Source: Clostridia bacterium
GTDB taxonomy: Bacteria; Bacillota; Clostridia; Lachnospirales; Lachnospiraceae
NCBI GenBank assembly: GCA_910575725.1
Contig: CAJTFE010000034.1
Location: 1-54,199, forward strand
Reading direction: 5' to 3'
DNA length: 54,199 nucleotides
In this document: positions 27,284-36,140 of the stretch, piece after piece
Layout: the number at the start of each line of letters is the position of its first letter
How positions within the stretch are numbered: the first letter of the stretch is position 1
Program-made: the position numbers and the translations under genes
The notes under the pieces: generated by a model
Databases searched by the model: none
What the model saw: only the letters and a program-made list of their open reading frames with translations
What the model was told of the DNA's origin: nothing

Positions 27284-27382
27284 TCAAATGTAGGGAGTGA
27301 ACAGTAACGATAAATCTCCTCCATCAAAATTTATTTTAATCTGTCTATTGCTTTCTAATGGTAAGGTGTTTACAATACTCAT
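27284..27382 (-). pseudogene. IS1380-family transposase N-terminal remnant
   Basis: The minus strand has AAAGGAG and ATG 27382, then NTLPLESNRQIKINFDGGDL, the start of IS1380 transposases (consensus INFDGGDLSSDAGLLL). Homology stops after GGDLS exactly where the 17-base inverted repeat (27299-27315) begins, and the frame ends at 27284. The rest of the transposase is missing. Confidence 0.7.
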
Positions 27383-27691
27383 AAAGGGCTCCTTTTGTTG
27401 GTATTATTTGAGATTAGACACCTTAATTTTATCACAAGTGGATGCTCTTTTTTCATTCACTTGACAGGTGAAAAGCAATATTCAGTTAAAATACAGCAAC
27501 TATGTGGCTTTCAGACACTTTCACGGCTGTGCCGTGAATAATCTAAGTTTATTTTTGATAAGTCCGTAATTTGCATATTTAATCAGGACCCCGACCTTGT
27601 ACAAACAGCTTCGGCAGCTTTGCCATTATTTTGCCTGTCCTTTATCCCTATGGCACTGAACCTTACTGGGAAGAAAGGGGGTGATGAGAAA

Positions 27692-27892
27692 ATGAGGTAT
27701 TCTGAACAATTCATGGAGCATATCGAATATGCCTTTGCCGCCTTTGGCAGAACTGTTCTCCGTAACGCGGCAATCAGCGCATACTGCGATTTTGGACGGA
27801 AGCAGAAGCGTCCATTCCTTTCCGGCGGCTCTGCCGCTTCTTTTGGAAAGGGATTAAGGGAAAGGATAGGAATGGAATCGGTATTTGATTAA
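27692..27892 (+). pseudogene. 5' remnant of a conjugative-transposon sigma-70-like factor
   Basis: ATG 27692 (after AAGGGGGTGATGAG) reads MRYSEQFMEHIEYAFAAFGR and then NAAISAYCDFGRKQKR, close to the N-terminus of the small sigma-like proteins of Tn916/Tn1549-type elements. After about 38 residues the sequence becomes unrelated (PFLSGGSAASFGKGLRER) and stops. The DNA-binding region is missing. Confidence 0.65.
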
Positions 27893-28043
27893 ATCCGTAT
27901 TTGGTTTTTCTTTAGTTATCTTGTTTTTTGGATCATACATAAAATGCAGTGCGTTGTCAACCGTGAATTTATATGCCAACGGACATGCAGACAGGCACGT
28001 TTAAACCAACGGAGACAAAAATGAGAAGTTAAGAGAATTTTAA

Positions 28044-28072
28044 ACGACAAATCATAAAAAATGAATTATAAT
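28044..28072 (+). promoter_or_regulatory. promoter upstream of the 82-residue protein and COG3910 ATPase
   Basis: ACGACA, 17-base spacer, TATAAT, ending about 30 bases before the ATG at 28103. Confidence 0.6.
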
Positions 28073-28102
28073 AGAAAAAAAGAAACAACAATAGGAGAGG
28101 CT

Positions 28103-28351
28103 ATGGAAAAGAAAGCGCATTTAAGCCGGGTACTGGCATTGATAGAGGAACGGGGATGGAGCTATACTTATAACGAGGAGGACGGCTTGGGGAGTATCGA
28201 CTTTGATTACCGGGGCGTTCCCTACCACATCTGGGAGTTTGAAGACGGAGAGAGGGGCGTAGAGACGAATCTGAGAAGCGGCGGACGGCAGGAGGAGCTG
28301 CTGGGAGATTACGAGACGACGCTTCTGGAACTGATGAAAGACTGGAATTAG
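28103..28351 (+). CDS. conserved small acidic protein of unknown function
   Basis: 82 residues. It reads LSRVLALIEERGWSY, then GLGSIDFDYRGVPYHIWEFED and a C-terminal LLGDYETTLLELMKDW. The short strand-rich core with YHIWEF suggests a compact alpha/beta fold; no catalytic motif is visible, and I do not recognise a named family. ATG 28103 follows GGAGAGG; the frame is open back to 28061 without a ribosome site. The COG3910 ATPase gene follows 69 bases later, so the two may share a transcript. Confidence 0.75.
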   Translation: MEKKAHLSRVLALIEERGWSYTYNEEDGLGSIDFDYRGVPYHIWEFEDGERGVETNLRSGGRQEELLGDYETTLLELMKDWN

Positions 28352-28420
28352 AAAGAAGAAATTGGAAAACAGCAGCGCTGCATTTGATAAGCAGCTGCAG
28401 AGTTAAAATGGAGACCTGCC

Positions 28421-29170
28421 ATGAAAAGTCTTTTTGTAAATGGTTTCACCATTGACTGGAATAAAGTAGAGCCGGATTCCTATCTGCACCGGATCAAGGC
28501 CCTGGCTAAAATGGAATCCCTAAGCTTCGACAATCCGGTAACCTTTTTTGTAGGAGAAAACGGAACCGGAAAATCAACGCTTCTGGAGGCTGTTGCCGCA
28601 GCCTACGGCCTGAACCCTGAGGGAGGAAGCCGTAACTTCCGTTTTTCCACCAGGGACACCCACTCTTCCTTATACGAAGGAATGATTTTGAAAAAGGGTT
28701 TTCGAAGCCCCAGGGACAACTTTTTCCTTCGGGCAGAGAGCTTCTACAATGTGGCGACCCAGGTGGAGGAATACCGGGACGGAGATGATCCGGCTGTCTA
28801 TTACCGCCAATACGGCGGCCGCTCCCTCCACGAACAGTCACACGGGGAGAGCTTTCTGGCTTTGATGCAGAACCGCTTCCGGGGGCAGGGCTTTTACCTT
28901 CTGGATGAGCCGGAGGCCGCCCTTTCGCCCCAGCGCCAGCTCACCCTGCTTATCTGCATCCACCGCCTGGCCCGGGAGGGAAGCCAATTCCTCATCGCCA
29001 CCCATTCCCCTATACTTCTCGGACTTCCTAAGGCAGACATTCTGTCCTTTGACGGGGAAGCCGTTCACCCTGTTGAATATACAGATACAGACAGCTACCA
29101 GGTGACGGAGATGTTTCTCAATCACAGGGAATATCTTTTAGGGAGGCTTCTGGAAGAGGCAGAACCGTAA
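28421..29170 (+). CDS. predicted ATPase, COG3910-type AAA protein
   Basis: 249 residues. Walker A GENGTGKST lies at 45-53, followed by LLEAVAAAYGLNPEGG; signature-like SHGESFLALM around 145, Walker B GFYLLDEPEAALSP around 160 and the H-loop IATHSPILLGLP around 195. This is the compact soluble ABC-type ATPase of COG3910, with no membrane or nuclease domain. The cellular role of the family is not established. The stop lies 32 bases before the structured leader of the MoxR module, so it may be upstream in the same transcript. Confidence 0.85.
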   Translation: MKSLFVNGFTIDWNKVEPDSYLHRIKALAKMESLSFDNPVTFFVGENGTGKSTLLEAVAAAYGLNPEGGSRNFRFSTRDTHSSLYEGMILKKGFRSPRDNFFLRAESFYNVATQVEEYRDGDDPAVYYRQYGGRSLHEQSHGESFLALMQNRFRGQGFYLLDEPEAALSPQRQLTLLICIHRLAREGSQFLIATHSPILLGLPKADILSFDGEAVHPVEYTDTDSYQVTEMFLNHREYLLGRLLEEAEP

Positions 29171-29202
29171 CTTTAATAGTCTTTCTGACAGACGCATGGG
29201 CT

Positions 29203-29318
29203 GGTAAAGCTGCAAAGGCGCACGAGAGGAACTTTTATGAGTGCCCTTTCGAATAAAAGTTTCTCTCATTACCGGTGTGTCGAAGCAGCTTTACCCTTTA
29301 GTGCCGTCGCGCAGCGAC
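29203..29318 (+). promoter_or_regulatory. structured leader repeat, copy A (upstream of the MoxR module)
   Basis: An 11-bp perfect outer stem (GGTAAAGCTGC 29203-29213 with GCAGCTTTACC 29285-29295) encloses a long inner hairpin (GAGAGGAACTTTTAT with ATAAAAGTTTCTCTC). A final hairpin GTCGC-GCA-GCGAC ends at 29318, 7 bases before the AGGAGG that serves the GTG start at 29341. A near-identical copy stands at 45268-45383. It also contains a small open frame starting at ATG 29237. It may be a cis-regulatory RNA or a repeated element; I cannot name a known class. Confidence 0.8.
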
Positions 29319-29389
29319 TTAGAATAGGAGGTTACATAAAGTGGAACAAAAATCAGCAATCAAACCACCCGTAGAGGTACGCTACCAAG
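29237..29389 (+). CDS. possible small leader ORF in repeat copy A
   Basis: ATG 29237 reads MSALSNKSFSHYRCVEAALP then FSAVAQRL, and the frame continues across the GTG start of the MoxR gene to a TAG near 29389. The same first 28 residues, but for one L/F change, are encoded in copy B. AGAGGAAC upstream could act as a ribosome site. It may be only a by-product of the RNA element. Confidence 0.35.
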
Positions 29390-30456
29390 AGGAGCTGGAG
29401 TTTCTCTCCATCCTGGACACAGGCAGGCGCCCCTTAAACTGGAAGCTGTCCCCCAAGGCCGTGCGGACCTTCATCCTGGGCAGCCGCGAGCCCCTGCGAT
29501 ACCAGGATCGGGAGCTTGTCATCCGCAAAAAATACCTGGGAAACGACGCCTTGGTAGAGCGCTGTATCATCACCCTGGCCGGCAACCGGGGCCTGATGCT
29601 GGTGGGAGAGCCCGGCACGGCCAAAACCATGCTTTCGGAGCTTTTGTCCGCCGCCATCAGTGGAAACAGCACCAACACCATCCAGGGCACGGCCGGAACT
29701 ACCGAAGACATGATCAAATACAGCTGGAACTACGCCCTTCTCCTTGCAAAAGGCCCCGTCCGGGAAGCCTTAGTTCCCTCCCCCCTCTACGTGGGCATGG
29801 AACAGGGCATTCTCACCCGTTTTGAGGAAATCACCCGTACCCCGGCCGAGATCCAGGACAGCCTTATCAGCGTCCTGAGCGACAAGGTATTGAACGTGCC
29901 GGAGCTGGGCGGGGAGGGCCTGCTGTTTGCCAAGGCAGGCTTCAACGTAATCGGCACGGCAAATACAAGGGACAAAGGCGTCAACGAGATGAGCAGCGCC
30001 TTAAAGCGGCGTTTCAACTTCGAGACAGTGATGCCCATCCGCGACGCAGCCCTGGAGAAGCAGATTATTTTAAATGAAGTGGCGGAGCTCTCCAAAGAAA
30101 ACCAGATTGAAATGGAGCCGGATGAGGATGTGGCGGAGCTCCTTGCCTCCACCTACCATGAGCTTCGGGAGGGCGTCTCCTCCTTAGGCCACCGGATCGA
30201 CCGCCCCTCGGCGGTGATGAGCACGGCGGAGGCTGTTTCCGTCTACTATCAGACGATGATGACGGCTTATTACTACGGTGATTCCCGGATGGATCTGGGC
30301 TGCCTGGTGCAAAACCTGGTAGGAGCCGTGCAGAAGGAAAATAAAGACGATCTGGAGAAGCTGAAAAGCTATTTCCAGACGGTGATTCGCGATAAGGGAG
30401 GAAAAGAGGGCGGCTTATGGAGCAGCTATTACGAAGCCAGGAAATACCTGCGGTAA
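29341..30456 (+). CDS. MoxR-type AAA+ ATPase (YehL-like)
   Basis: 371 residues. Walker A GEPGTAKT at 89-96, Walker B region QGILTRFEEITRTP around 155-168 and sensor 1 IGTANTRDKGVNEMSSALKR around 204-223, with a winged C-terminal region containing LGHRIDRPSAVMS. This is the MoxR/RavA branch of AAA+ proteins, which act as chaperone-like remodelers together with VWA-domain partners. The VWA partner is encoded two genes downstream. The length and gene company match E. coli YehL. The start is GTG 29341 after AGGAGG. Its 3' end overlaps the next gene by 40 bases. Confidence 0.88.
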   Translation: MEQKSAIKPPVEVRYQEELEFLSILDTGRRPLNWKLSPKAVRTFILGSREPLRYQDRELVIRKKYLGNDALVERCIITLAGNRGLMLVGEPGTAKTMLSELLSAAISGNSTNTIQGTAGTTEDMIKYSWNYALLLAKGPVREALVPSPLYVGMEQGILTRFEEITRTPAEIQDSLISVLSDKVLNVPELGGEGLLFAKAGFNVIGTANTRDKGVNEMSSALKRRFNFETVMPIRDAALEKQIILNEVAELSKENQIEMEPDEDVAELLASTYHELREGVSSLGHRIDRPSAVMSTAEAVSVYYQTMMTAYYYGDSRMDLGCLVQNLVGAVQKENKDDLEKLKSYFQTVIRDKGGKEGGLWSSYYEARKYLR

Positions 30457-32906
30457 CAGGAGAGGCGGAGGATACGTTTAAGATTCCTCCTGAACTCTTA
30501 TACAACCGGGCGCATCCCGTCCTCTATTTTCCCATCCGCCATCACAGCCCGGCCTGTTCCTTTCATTTGAAAAAAGCAGTGAGGGATTACCGGCCGGATC
30601 TGATTCTCATTGAAGGGCCGGAAAATGCAGATCCGCTGATTCCCGTCCTGGTAAATGAGGACACAAAGCCGCCCCTGGCCCTGTACTACGCCTACCGGGA
30701 CAAGGAAGGCCTTGTGACAGAGAAAAAAGGGGACTACAAATGCTACTATCCCTTCCTGGACTGTTCCCCGGAACTGACAGCCCTCCGGGAAGCAGAGAGA
30801 CTGGGGATACCGGCTCGGTTTGCGGATCTGTCCTATGGGGAGATTCTCATCAGAACCGTGGGCGGAAAAGGCATCCGCAGGGAGGGAGAAAAGCAGACCT
30901 ACAACGATGATTACCTGTTAAGCCGCAGCCGTTATCTGACCCTGCTTTGTGAAAAAACAGGGCTGAGGGATTTTGAGGAGCTGTGGGAGAAGTATTTTGA
31001 GATCCAGGGCCTTGGGGAGAGCACAGAGGACTTTGTGCGCCAGATGCTCACTTACTGCATTCTTTCCCGGAAAAATACGCCCGGTGAGGAGCTTGTGGAG
31101 GACGGCTGTCTTCTGCGGGAGCGTTATATGGCGGAGCAGATAGCAAAAGCGTCACAGGATTATCACAGAATTCTTGTGGTCACGGGAGGCTTTCACAGCT
31201 GCGGCCTGTTTGAGCTTCTGTCACGGCAAAAGGACGGGAGCTATGCCTATAGGGGCGAGCCGGTGAAGCTTCACGGAAAAGTGAGAGAGCAGCAGGAGGT
31301 ATATCCCATGGCTTATTCCATGGAGGCTGCGGATGCCCTGAACGGCTATGCCAGCGGAATGCAGTCGCCGGGATTTTACCACCAGGTCTGGAAAAATCTG
31401 CTGGAGAATGAGGGACAGGAGGAAGGAGATCCGCCTGACAGGGGATTTTTCGGCGCATACGAGCAGACGGTTCTTCATTTTCTGGCAGCGGCAGGACGGC
31501 AGGCCAGAAGAAAGGAGGAAAATGTATCCTCCTATGACGAGATCTGCGCTTTTTCCATGGCCCACGGACTGGCGGCTCTTCGCGGAAAACAGGAGCCTGG
31601 TCTGTATGAGCTTCGAGACAGCGCTGTTTCTTCCTTTATAAAAGGAGAACGCAATCTGTCCACCGAGGGCGCAATTCGTATTCTGAAAGAGCTTGTGACC
31701 GGCTCCCAGGTGGGACGGCTCTGTAAGGATGCCGCCCGGCCTCCGCTGCTTTCAGACTTTGAGGAACAATGCCGGGGATTTGGCGTCAAGCTGCATTCCA
31801 GTCTGGAACAGGAGGTCGTTCTGGAGATCTTTAAAAAGGAAAAGCACCTGCGTATGAGCCGTTTTCTTTACCGGACTGAGTTTCTGGCCTGCGGCTTTGC
31901 CAGACGGAAAAAGGGAGCGGATCTGGTAAACCGCCGGGATCAGAACCGGATTCGGGAAATCTGGAGCTATAAATGGTCGGAACAGGTAACGGCGGCCCTG
32001 ATTGATGCCTCCATTTCCGGAGGAACCATGGAAGAGGCGGCCCGCTCCCTGCTCCACAGCCGGTTTGATGAGAGCGCCGGCTGCAAGGAAGCGGCGGAGC
32101 TTCTGGTAAAGGGCTTTCTTATGGGCCTTTATGAGGGGCAGGGGGAAATGCGGACTCATCTGGCGGAGGTGCTGGCTGCGGACGGCGATTTCTTTTCGCT
32201 GACCCAAGGCTTTTCCCAGCTTTTGATGCTCCTGGATCTGCAGGATCTCTACCAGATCCGGGATGCCCTTGACCTGGAACAGATGACAGACATCTGCTTT
32301 CAGAAGATTATCCAGATTCTGCCTTCTATGGGGCAGGTGGGGGAGGAGCGGCAGCAGGAATGCATGGAGAGTCTGCGCCTTCTCTATCAGGCAGCGGGAA
32401 AAAGCAATGCCCATGAGCGGCGGCCGGTGCTGATGGAAGCGCTGGAAACCCTTCTTGGCCGGGGCTCCTTAAATCCCGGTGTGGAAGGGACGGTTCTTGG
32501 GCTTTTGTACGGCTATGAGGGCGGATACGGGAAGCAGATTACCATGGCGGCCCAGGGATATATGCAGGGAAGCGGCGAGATGCTGTCAAAAAGCGCTGCC
32601 TTTCTTCGGGGGCTGTTCTTTACAGCCAGAGATTTTGTATTTGCCAGCAGCGAATTTCTGGCCTTGATCGACGGGCTTCTGGACCGTCTGCCTGGGGAGG
32701 AATTCCTAAAGCTTCTGCCGGAGCTGCGTCTGGCCTTCAGCTATTTTACACCTCTTGAGACAGACCGGATTGCAGGCCGCGCTGCGGCCCTTCACGGGAA
32801 GAAAAAGAGCGATCTTCTGGCAGGAGGAACTGTGAGTCCCGGAGAATATGCCTATGGGGAAGCTCTGGATGCATATGCAGGTGAGAGGATGGGGAAAGGT
32901 ATATGA
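30417..32906 (+). CDS. DUF5682-family protein (YehM-like)
   Basis: 829 residues. The N-terminal domain reads HPVLYFPIRHHSPACSFHL followed by LILIEGPENADPL, the hallmark of DUF5682 proteins, and later ILVVTGGFHSCGLFELLS. The remaining 500 residues are helical with several Leu-rich repeats and no membrane segments. The HHSP and EGP motifs look like a conserved pocket, but no reaction is known. It corresponds in position and size to E. coli YehM in the yeh cluster. Translation is coupled to the MoxR gene (40-base overlap) and to the VWA gene (ATGA overlap). Confidence 0.85.
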   Translation: MEQLLRSQEIPAVTGEAEDTFKIPPELLYNRAHPVLYFPIRHHSPACSFHLKKAVRDYRPDLILIEGPENADPLIPVLVNEDTKPPLALYYAYRDKEGLVTEKKGDYKCYYPFLDCSPELTALREAERLGIPARFADLSYGEILIRTVGGKGIRREGEKQTYNDDYLLSRSRYLTLLCEKTGLRDFEELWEKYFEIQGLGESTEDFVRQMLTYCILSRKNTPGEELVEDGCLLRERYMAEQIAKASQDYHRILVVTGGFHSCGLFELLSRQKDGSYAYRGEPVKLHGKVREQQEVYPMAYSMEAADALNGYASGMQSPGFYHQVWKNLLENEGQEEGDPPDRGFFGAYEQTVLHFLAAAGRQARRKEENVSSYDEICAFSMAHGLAALRGKQEPGLYELRDSAVSSFIKGERNLSTEGAIRILKELVTGSQVGRLCKDAARPPLLSDFEEQCRGFGVKLHSSLEQEVVLEIFKKEKHLRMSRFLYRTEFLACGFARRKKGADLVNRRDQNRIREIWSYKWSEQVTAALIDASISGGTMEEAARSLLHSRFDESAGCKEAAELLVKGFLMGLYEGQGEMRTHLAEVLAADGDFFSLTQGFSQLLMLLDLQDLYQIRDALDLEQMTDICFQKIIQILPSMGQVGEERQQECMESLRLLYQAAGKSNAHERRPVLMEALETLLGRGSLNPGVEGTVLGLLYGYEGGYGKQITMAAQGYMQGSGEMLSKSAAFLRGLFFTARDFVFASSEFLALIDGLLDRLPGEEFLKLLPELRLAFSYFTPLETDRIAGRAAALHGKKKSDLLAGGTVSPGEYAYGEALDAYAGERMGKGI

Positions 32907-34036
32907 ACGACCAAAAACAATTGAACCGCTGGCGGCTGATCTTAGGAAGCCAGTCGAAGGATCAGATTTCCTTCGGGGGAGAGGGATTTCGCGCCATGGA
33001 GAGCGGTATCGGCTGCGAAGATCTGGAGGAAGCCCTTGATTTCCTCTATTCCCGTGAGTACGGCGAGGACGTGCGCCGTGAGGGAGGCACAGGGGCCAGC
33101 CGGCTGACTACCGCCGGCTGGATCACCAAGATCCGCCGTCTGTTTCCCAAGGAGACGGTGGAGGTATTGGAGCGCCATGCCTTGGAGCGTTACGAGATGC
33201 AGGAGCTTTTAACGGATAAGGAGGTTCTGGAGAAGCTGGAGCCCAACCAGGAGCTTTTAAAAACCATTTTGCAGCTCAAGCATCTGATGAAAGGGCCGGT
33301 TCTGGATACGGCCAGGCGGATTGTAAGAAAGGTAGCAGAGGAGATTGCGGAAAAGCTGAACCGGGAGATCCGCCGTTCCCTTTTGGGGAGCCTGGACCGG
33401 AATACCCCAAGTCATGTAAAATCCATGCGCAATCTGGACATCCGTAAAACCATCCGGAGGAATCTGTCTCATTACGACCCGGAGGAAAAGCGTCTGGTAC
33501 TGGAGCAGGTCTATTTCAGCAGCCGTACCCGGAAATACAACCAATGGCGTGTGGTAATTGCCGTGGACGAGAGCGGTTCTATGCTGGATTCGGTGATTCA
33601 TAGCGCCGTGATGGCTGGAATCTTTGCCCGGCTGCCCATGCTGGACACCCGGCTTGTGATATTTGATACTCAGGTGGTGGACTTAAGTGCGCATCTGGAG
33701 GATCCGGTGGAAACGCTTATGAGCATCCAGCTTGGGGGCGGAACGTATATTGCGGGAGCTCTTCAGTACTGTGAAGGTCTGATCGAGAACCCCAATCGAA
33801 CCATGGTAATTCTGGTATCGGATCTCTGCGAGGGCGGCAGCATCGGCGGCCTGCTGGGCGTAAGCCGGGATATCATCGAGAGCGGCGCAAAGCTTATCTG
33901 CCTCACTGCCCTTGACCGGGATGCCAACCCGGTTTACGACCGCCGCACGGCACAGCGGCTGGCGGATCTGGGGGCTCATGTGGGAGCAATGACGCCGGAA
34001 ATGCTGGGAGACTTTATGGGGAAAATCATGCAGTGA
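32903..34036 (+). CDS. VWA-domain protein (YehP-like)
   Basis: 377 residues. The N-terminal half is helical and charged. The VWA domain starts near 215 with the MIDAS motif D222-E-S224-G-S226 (VAVDESGSMLDS), the conserved threonine in GGGTYIAGAL and the aspartate in LVSDLCEGG. All metal-site residues are present, so it should bind Mg2+/Mn2+. MoxR ATPases typically act on or with such VWA proteins. It matches E. coli YehP in size (about 378 residues). A 46-base gap precedes the next gene. Confidence 0.9.
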   Translation: MNDQKQLNRWRLILGSQSKDQISFGGEGFRAMESGIGCEDLEEALDFLYSREYGEDVRREGGTGASRLTTAGWITKIRRLFPKETVEVLERHALERYEMQELLTDKEVLEKLEPNQELLKTILQLKHLMKGPVLDTARRIVRKVAEEIAEKLNREIRRSLLGSLDRNTPSHVKSMRNLDIRKTIRRNLSHYDPEEKRLVLEQVYFSSRTRKYNQWRVVIAVDESGSMLDSVIHSAVMAGIFARLPMLDTRLVIFDTQVVDLSAHLEDPVETLMSIQLGGGTYIAGALQYCEGLIENPNRTMVILVSDLCEGGSIGGLLGVSRDIIESGAKLICLTALDRDANPVYDRRTAQRLADLGAHVGAMTPEMLGDFMGKIMQ

Positions 34037-34082
34037 TCTTGTCAGGGAAGAACGTTATATAACTGAGATAGAGGATGAAGAC

Positions 34083-36140
34083 ATGGAAGCTTTTAAACAA
34101 ATGCTTACGCAGACAGACGACGAATATCTTATAGGACTGAGCAACAAAGGAACGGTAAAGCGTGCTTATAAGGATCTTGACCAGGAGCCGCCCGCAGTTA
34201 CCTGGGGCGAAACGGAAGCGGAGGTAACCTTAAAGGAGGCGGTATGCACAATCCGCATGCCCCTTGGGGAGAGTACCTGTACCTGTCCGTCCCGAAGCGT
34301 CTGCCGCCATCTGATCACGGCAATACTATACCTGAAAAGCAGTCAGGCGGACACAGAAGTTTTGGAGAACACAAAAGCAGAAGAGGAGATTCTCTCCTTC
34401 CCTTTACAAAAGCTTAGGCGCGCCTGCGGCAATAAGCGGTACCAGGAACTGCTTTATCATCTAAAGGCGGGAGAACAGCCGCAGTTTCAGGAGGGAACCG
34501 TCATCACGGTCAAGGTTCCCTGGGAAGCATTTACGGTAAAGCTCTTAAGTCCCCTGGAATATTCCTCCTGCTCCTGCAAAAGCAAGGAGCTGTGCCCCCA
34601 TAAGGCCCAGGCAATACTGCTCTATCAGCTTCACAAGCACGCAGTCACATTGGAACATTTGGAGAAGCTCTGTGAGAGCAAAGAGGAATGGGATCACAAA
34701 GAGCTTGACCGGGCATCTGCCTCCATTCAGGAGGAAATCCGCCTGCAGCTTATGACCGGACTGTCCCGTCTGTCTCCGGAGGCGGCAGAGGGCATGGAAC
34801 GTCTGGCAGTCATCAGCCGCGGAGCCGGACTGGCGGCCTTTGAAACCAGTCTGCGAAAGACAGCCTCCGAGTACCGGCTGTATTTTGACCGTGCAGCCTC
34901 ATTTCAGACAGAAGAGCTGCTTGAGCAGCTTTTATCCATCTATCAAAGGGCCGGTGAGCTTAAGGAGACCAGAGAGCCGGAGCGTCTGCGGACGCTGGCC
35001 GGAAGCTTTCGGGAGGCCTACCGGCCCATGCCCCGTCTTCATCTCATAGCCATGGGAAGCCGGAGCTTTCACAGCAAAACAGGCTACGAAGGGGAGATAT
35101 ATTATTTTATGGAGCCGGACAAGGGAATGTTCTATCAATGGACGGATGCCAGACCGGTTTTCTACGAAGGGGTGCGCAGACGTCCTCCCGGAAGGGCAGA
35201 ACAGGCGCAGGCGCCCTGGGGCCTTAATTGCAGCAGGGAACAGATGATGGATCTGGAATTTTATCTGGATCACGCAAAGGCGGCCAGGGACGGACGTCTG
35301 TCAGTGAGCCAGGAGACAAAAAGCGAGGTATCCGGCGCCCGGGATTTCCGGAGGGAGGATATAAGGAAAGCTGTTTTCTGGGATTATGAGCAGCTTCTAT
35401 CGGCCTGCTTTGGAGAACAGGAACAAAAAGACGAGGGAGAACGCCTGGCCCTGGCGGGAGCCCTTAGCTGCAGGGAGGCTGGCTTCGATACGGTGCATCA
35501 GCGTTTTTCCATGGAGCTTCTGGATAAAAAGGGCCGGAAGCTTTCTGTAGCCGTAACTTATTCCAAGGAAGAAAAGCTGACCATCCAGGTATTGGAGCGT
35601 TTGAACGAGCGGCTGAAAAAGGAGAAGGATCAGACCTTGATTTTCTTCGGCATCCCCTATCTGGAACAGGGAAGGCTGTGCCTGTATCCCGTAGAGGTCT
35701 TTGGAAGAGAGCGTTTTTACGAGACACAGGCGGAATTGGAGAAGTATCTGGAAGAGCAGGGCGGCCCGTCTTTGGCAGTCCCCGGTCTTAACAGAGAGAT
35801 CATAAAGGGGATGGAGAGCTTCCTGGGAGAGATCCGCCAGGCCCTTGGGGATCTTTTTCAATGCGGCCTGAATTCCACCCAGGAGGAAACTCTTGAAAAT
35901 CTAAGCCGTCTTGCAAAAGAAAGCGGAACCTTCGGCCTTCACGGCGCAGAGGAAGCCCTTGCATTTCTTGCAGAAACTTTGGGAAAGAAGCGCCATCAGA
36001 TGGAATTTGACCCAGAGCCGGTATTAAAGGCCTGGATACACCTTTTGAGCTATGTAAAGCTCTGCCAGGAAAAAACATCCCTGGATCGGGCGTTATTGGA
36101 GATGGAAAAGGCAGATAACGGAAAGGAGAAACGCCAATGA
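34083..36140 (+). CDS. SWIM zinc-finger protein with two SWIM-like motifs (YehQ-like)
   Basis: 685 residues. A canonical SWIM motif lies at C66-x-C68-x5-C74-x-H76 (STCTCPSRSVCRHLITAILY). A second copy with identical spacing lies at C163-x-C165-x5-C171-x-H173 (SSCSCKSKELCPHKAQAILL). Each is followed by a similar helix. The remainder is helical without recognised catalytic motifs. SWIM fingers bind DNA, RNA or proteins. It corresponds to E. coli YehQ. The start follows GAGGATGAAGAC, and the stop overlaps the next gene (ATGA). Confidence 0.85.
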   Translation: MEAFKQMLTQTDDEYLIGLSNKGTVKRAYKDLDQEPPAVTWGETEAEVTLKEAVCTIRMPLGESTCTCPSRSVCRHLITAILYLKSSQADTEVLENTKAEEEILSFPLQKLRRACGNKRYQELLYHLKAGEQPQFQEGTVITVKVPWEAFTVKLLSPLEYSSCSCKSKELCPHKAQAILLYQLHKHAVTLEHLEKLCESKEEWDHKELDRASASIQEEIRLQLMTGLSRLSPEAAEGMERLAVISRGAGLAAFETSLRKTASEYRLYFDRAASFQTEELLEQLLSIYQRAGELKETREPERLRTLAGSFREAYRPMPRLHLIAMGSRSFHSKTGYEGEIYYFMEPDKGMFYQWTDARPVFYEGVRRRPPGRAEQAQAPWGLNCSREQMMDLEFYLDHAKAARDGRLSVSQETKSEVSGARDFRREDIRKAVFWDYEQLLSACFGEQEQKDEGERLALAGALSCREAGFDTVHQRFSMELLDKKGRKLSVAVTYSKEEKLTIQVLERLNERLKKEKDQTLIFFGIPYLEQGRLCLYPVEVFGRERFYETQAELEKYLEEQGGPSLAVPGLNREIIKGMESFLGEIRQALGDLFQCGLNSTQEETLENLSRLAKESGTFGLHGAEEALAFLAETLGKKRHQMEFDPEPVLKAWIHLLSYVKLCQEKTSLDRALLEMEKADNGKEKRQ

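Larger units (their letters stand above)
26797..27315. repeat. 519-base segment bounded by 17-base inverted repeats
   Basis: TTTATCGTTACTGTTCA at 26797-26813 recurs inverted at 27299-27315. Inside are three further hairpins: ACCGATGGT/ACCATCGGT (26835-26880, with TTTTCTTT after it), ATGCCCTCAAA/TTTGAGGGCAT (27038-27074) and a long AT-rich stem (27186-27243). No gene is convincing within it. It may be a miniature mobile element or a scar; no target-site duplication is visible. Confidence 0.45.

Noticed and set aside
31752..32414. 220-residue antisense ORF within the DUF5682 gene
   Set aside because: No domain or ribosome site; codon pattern of the plus strand is clearly the coding one.
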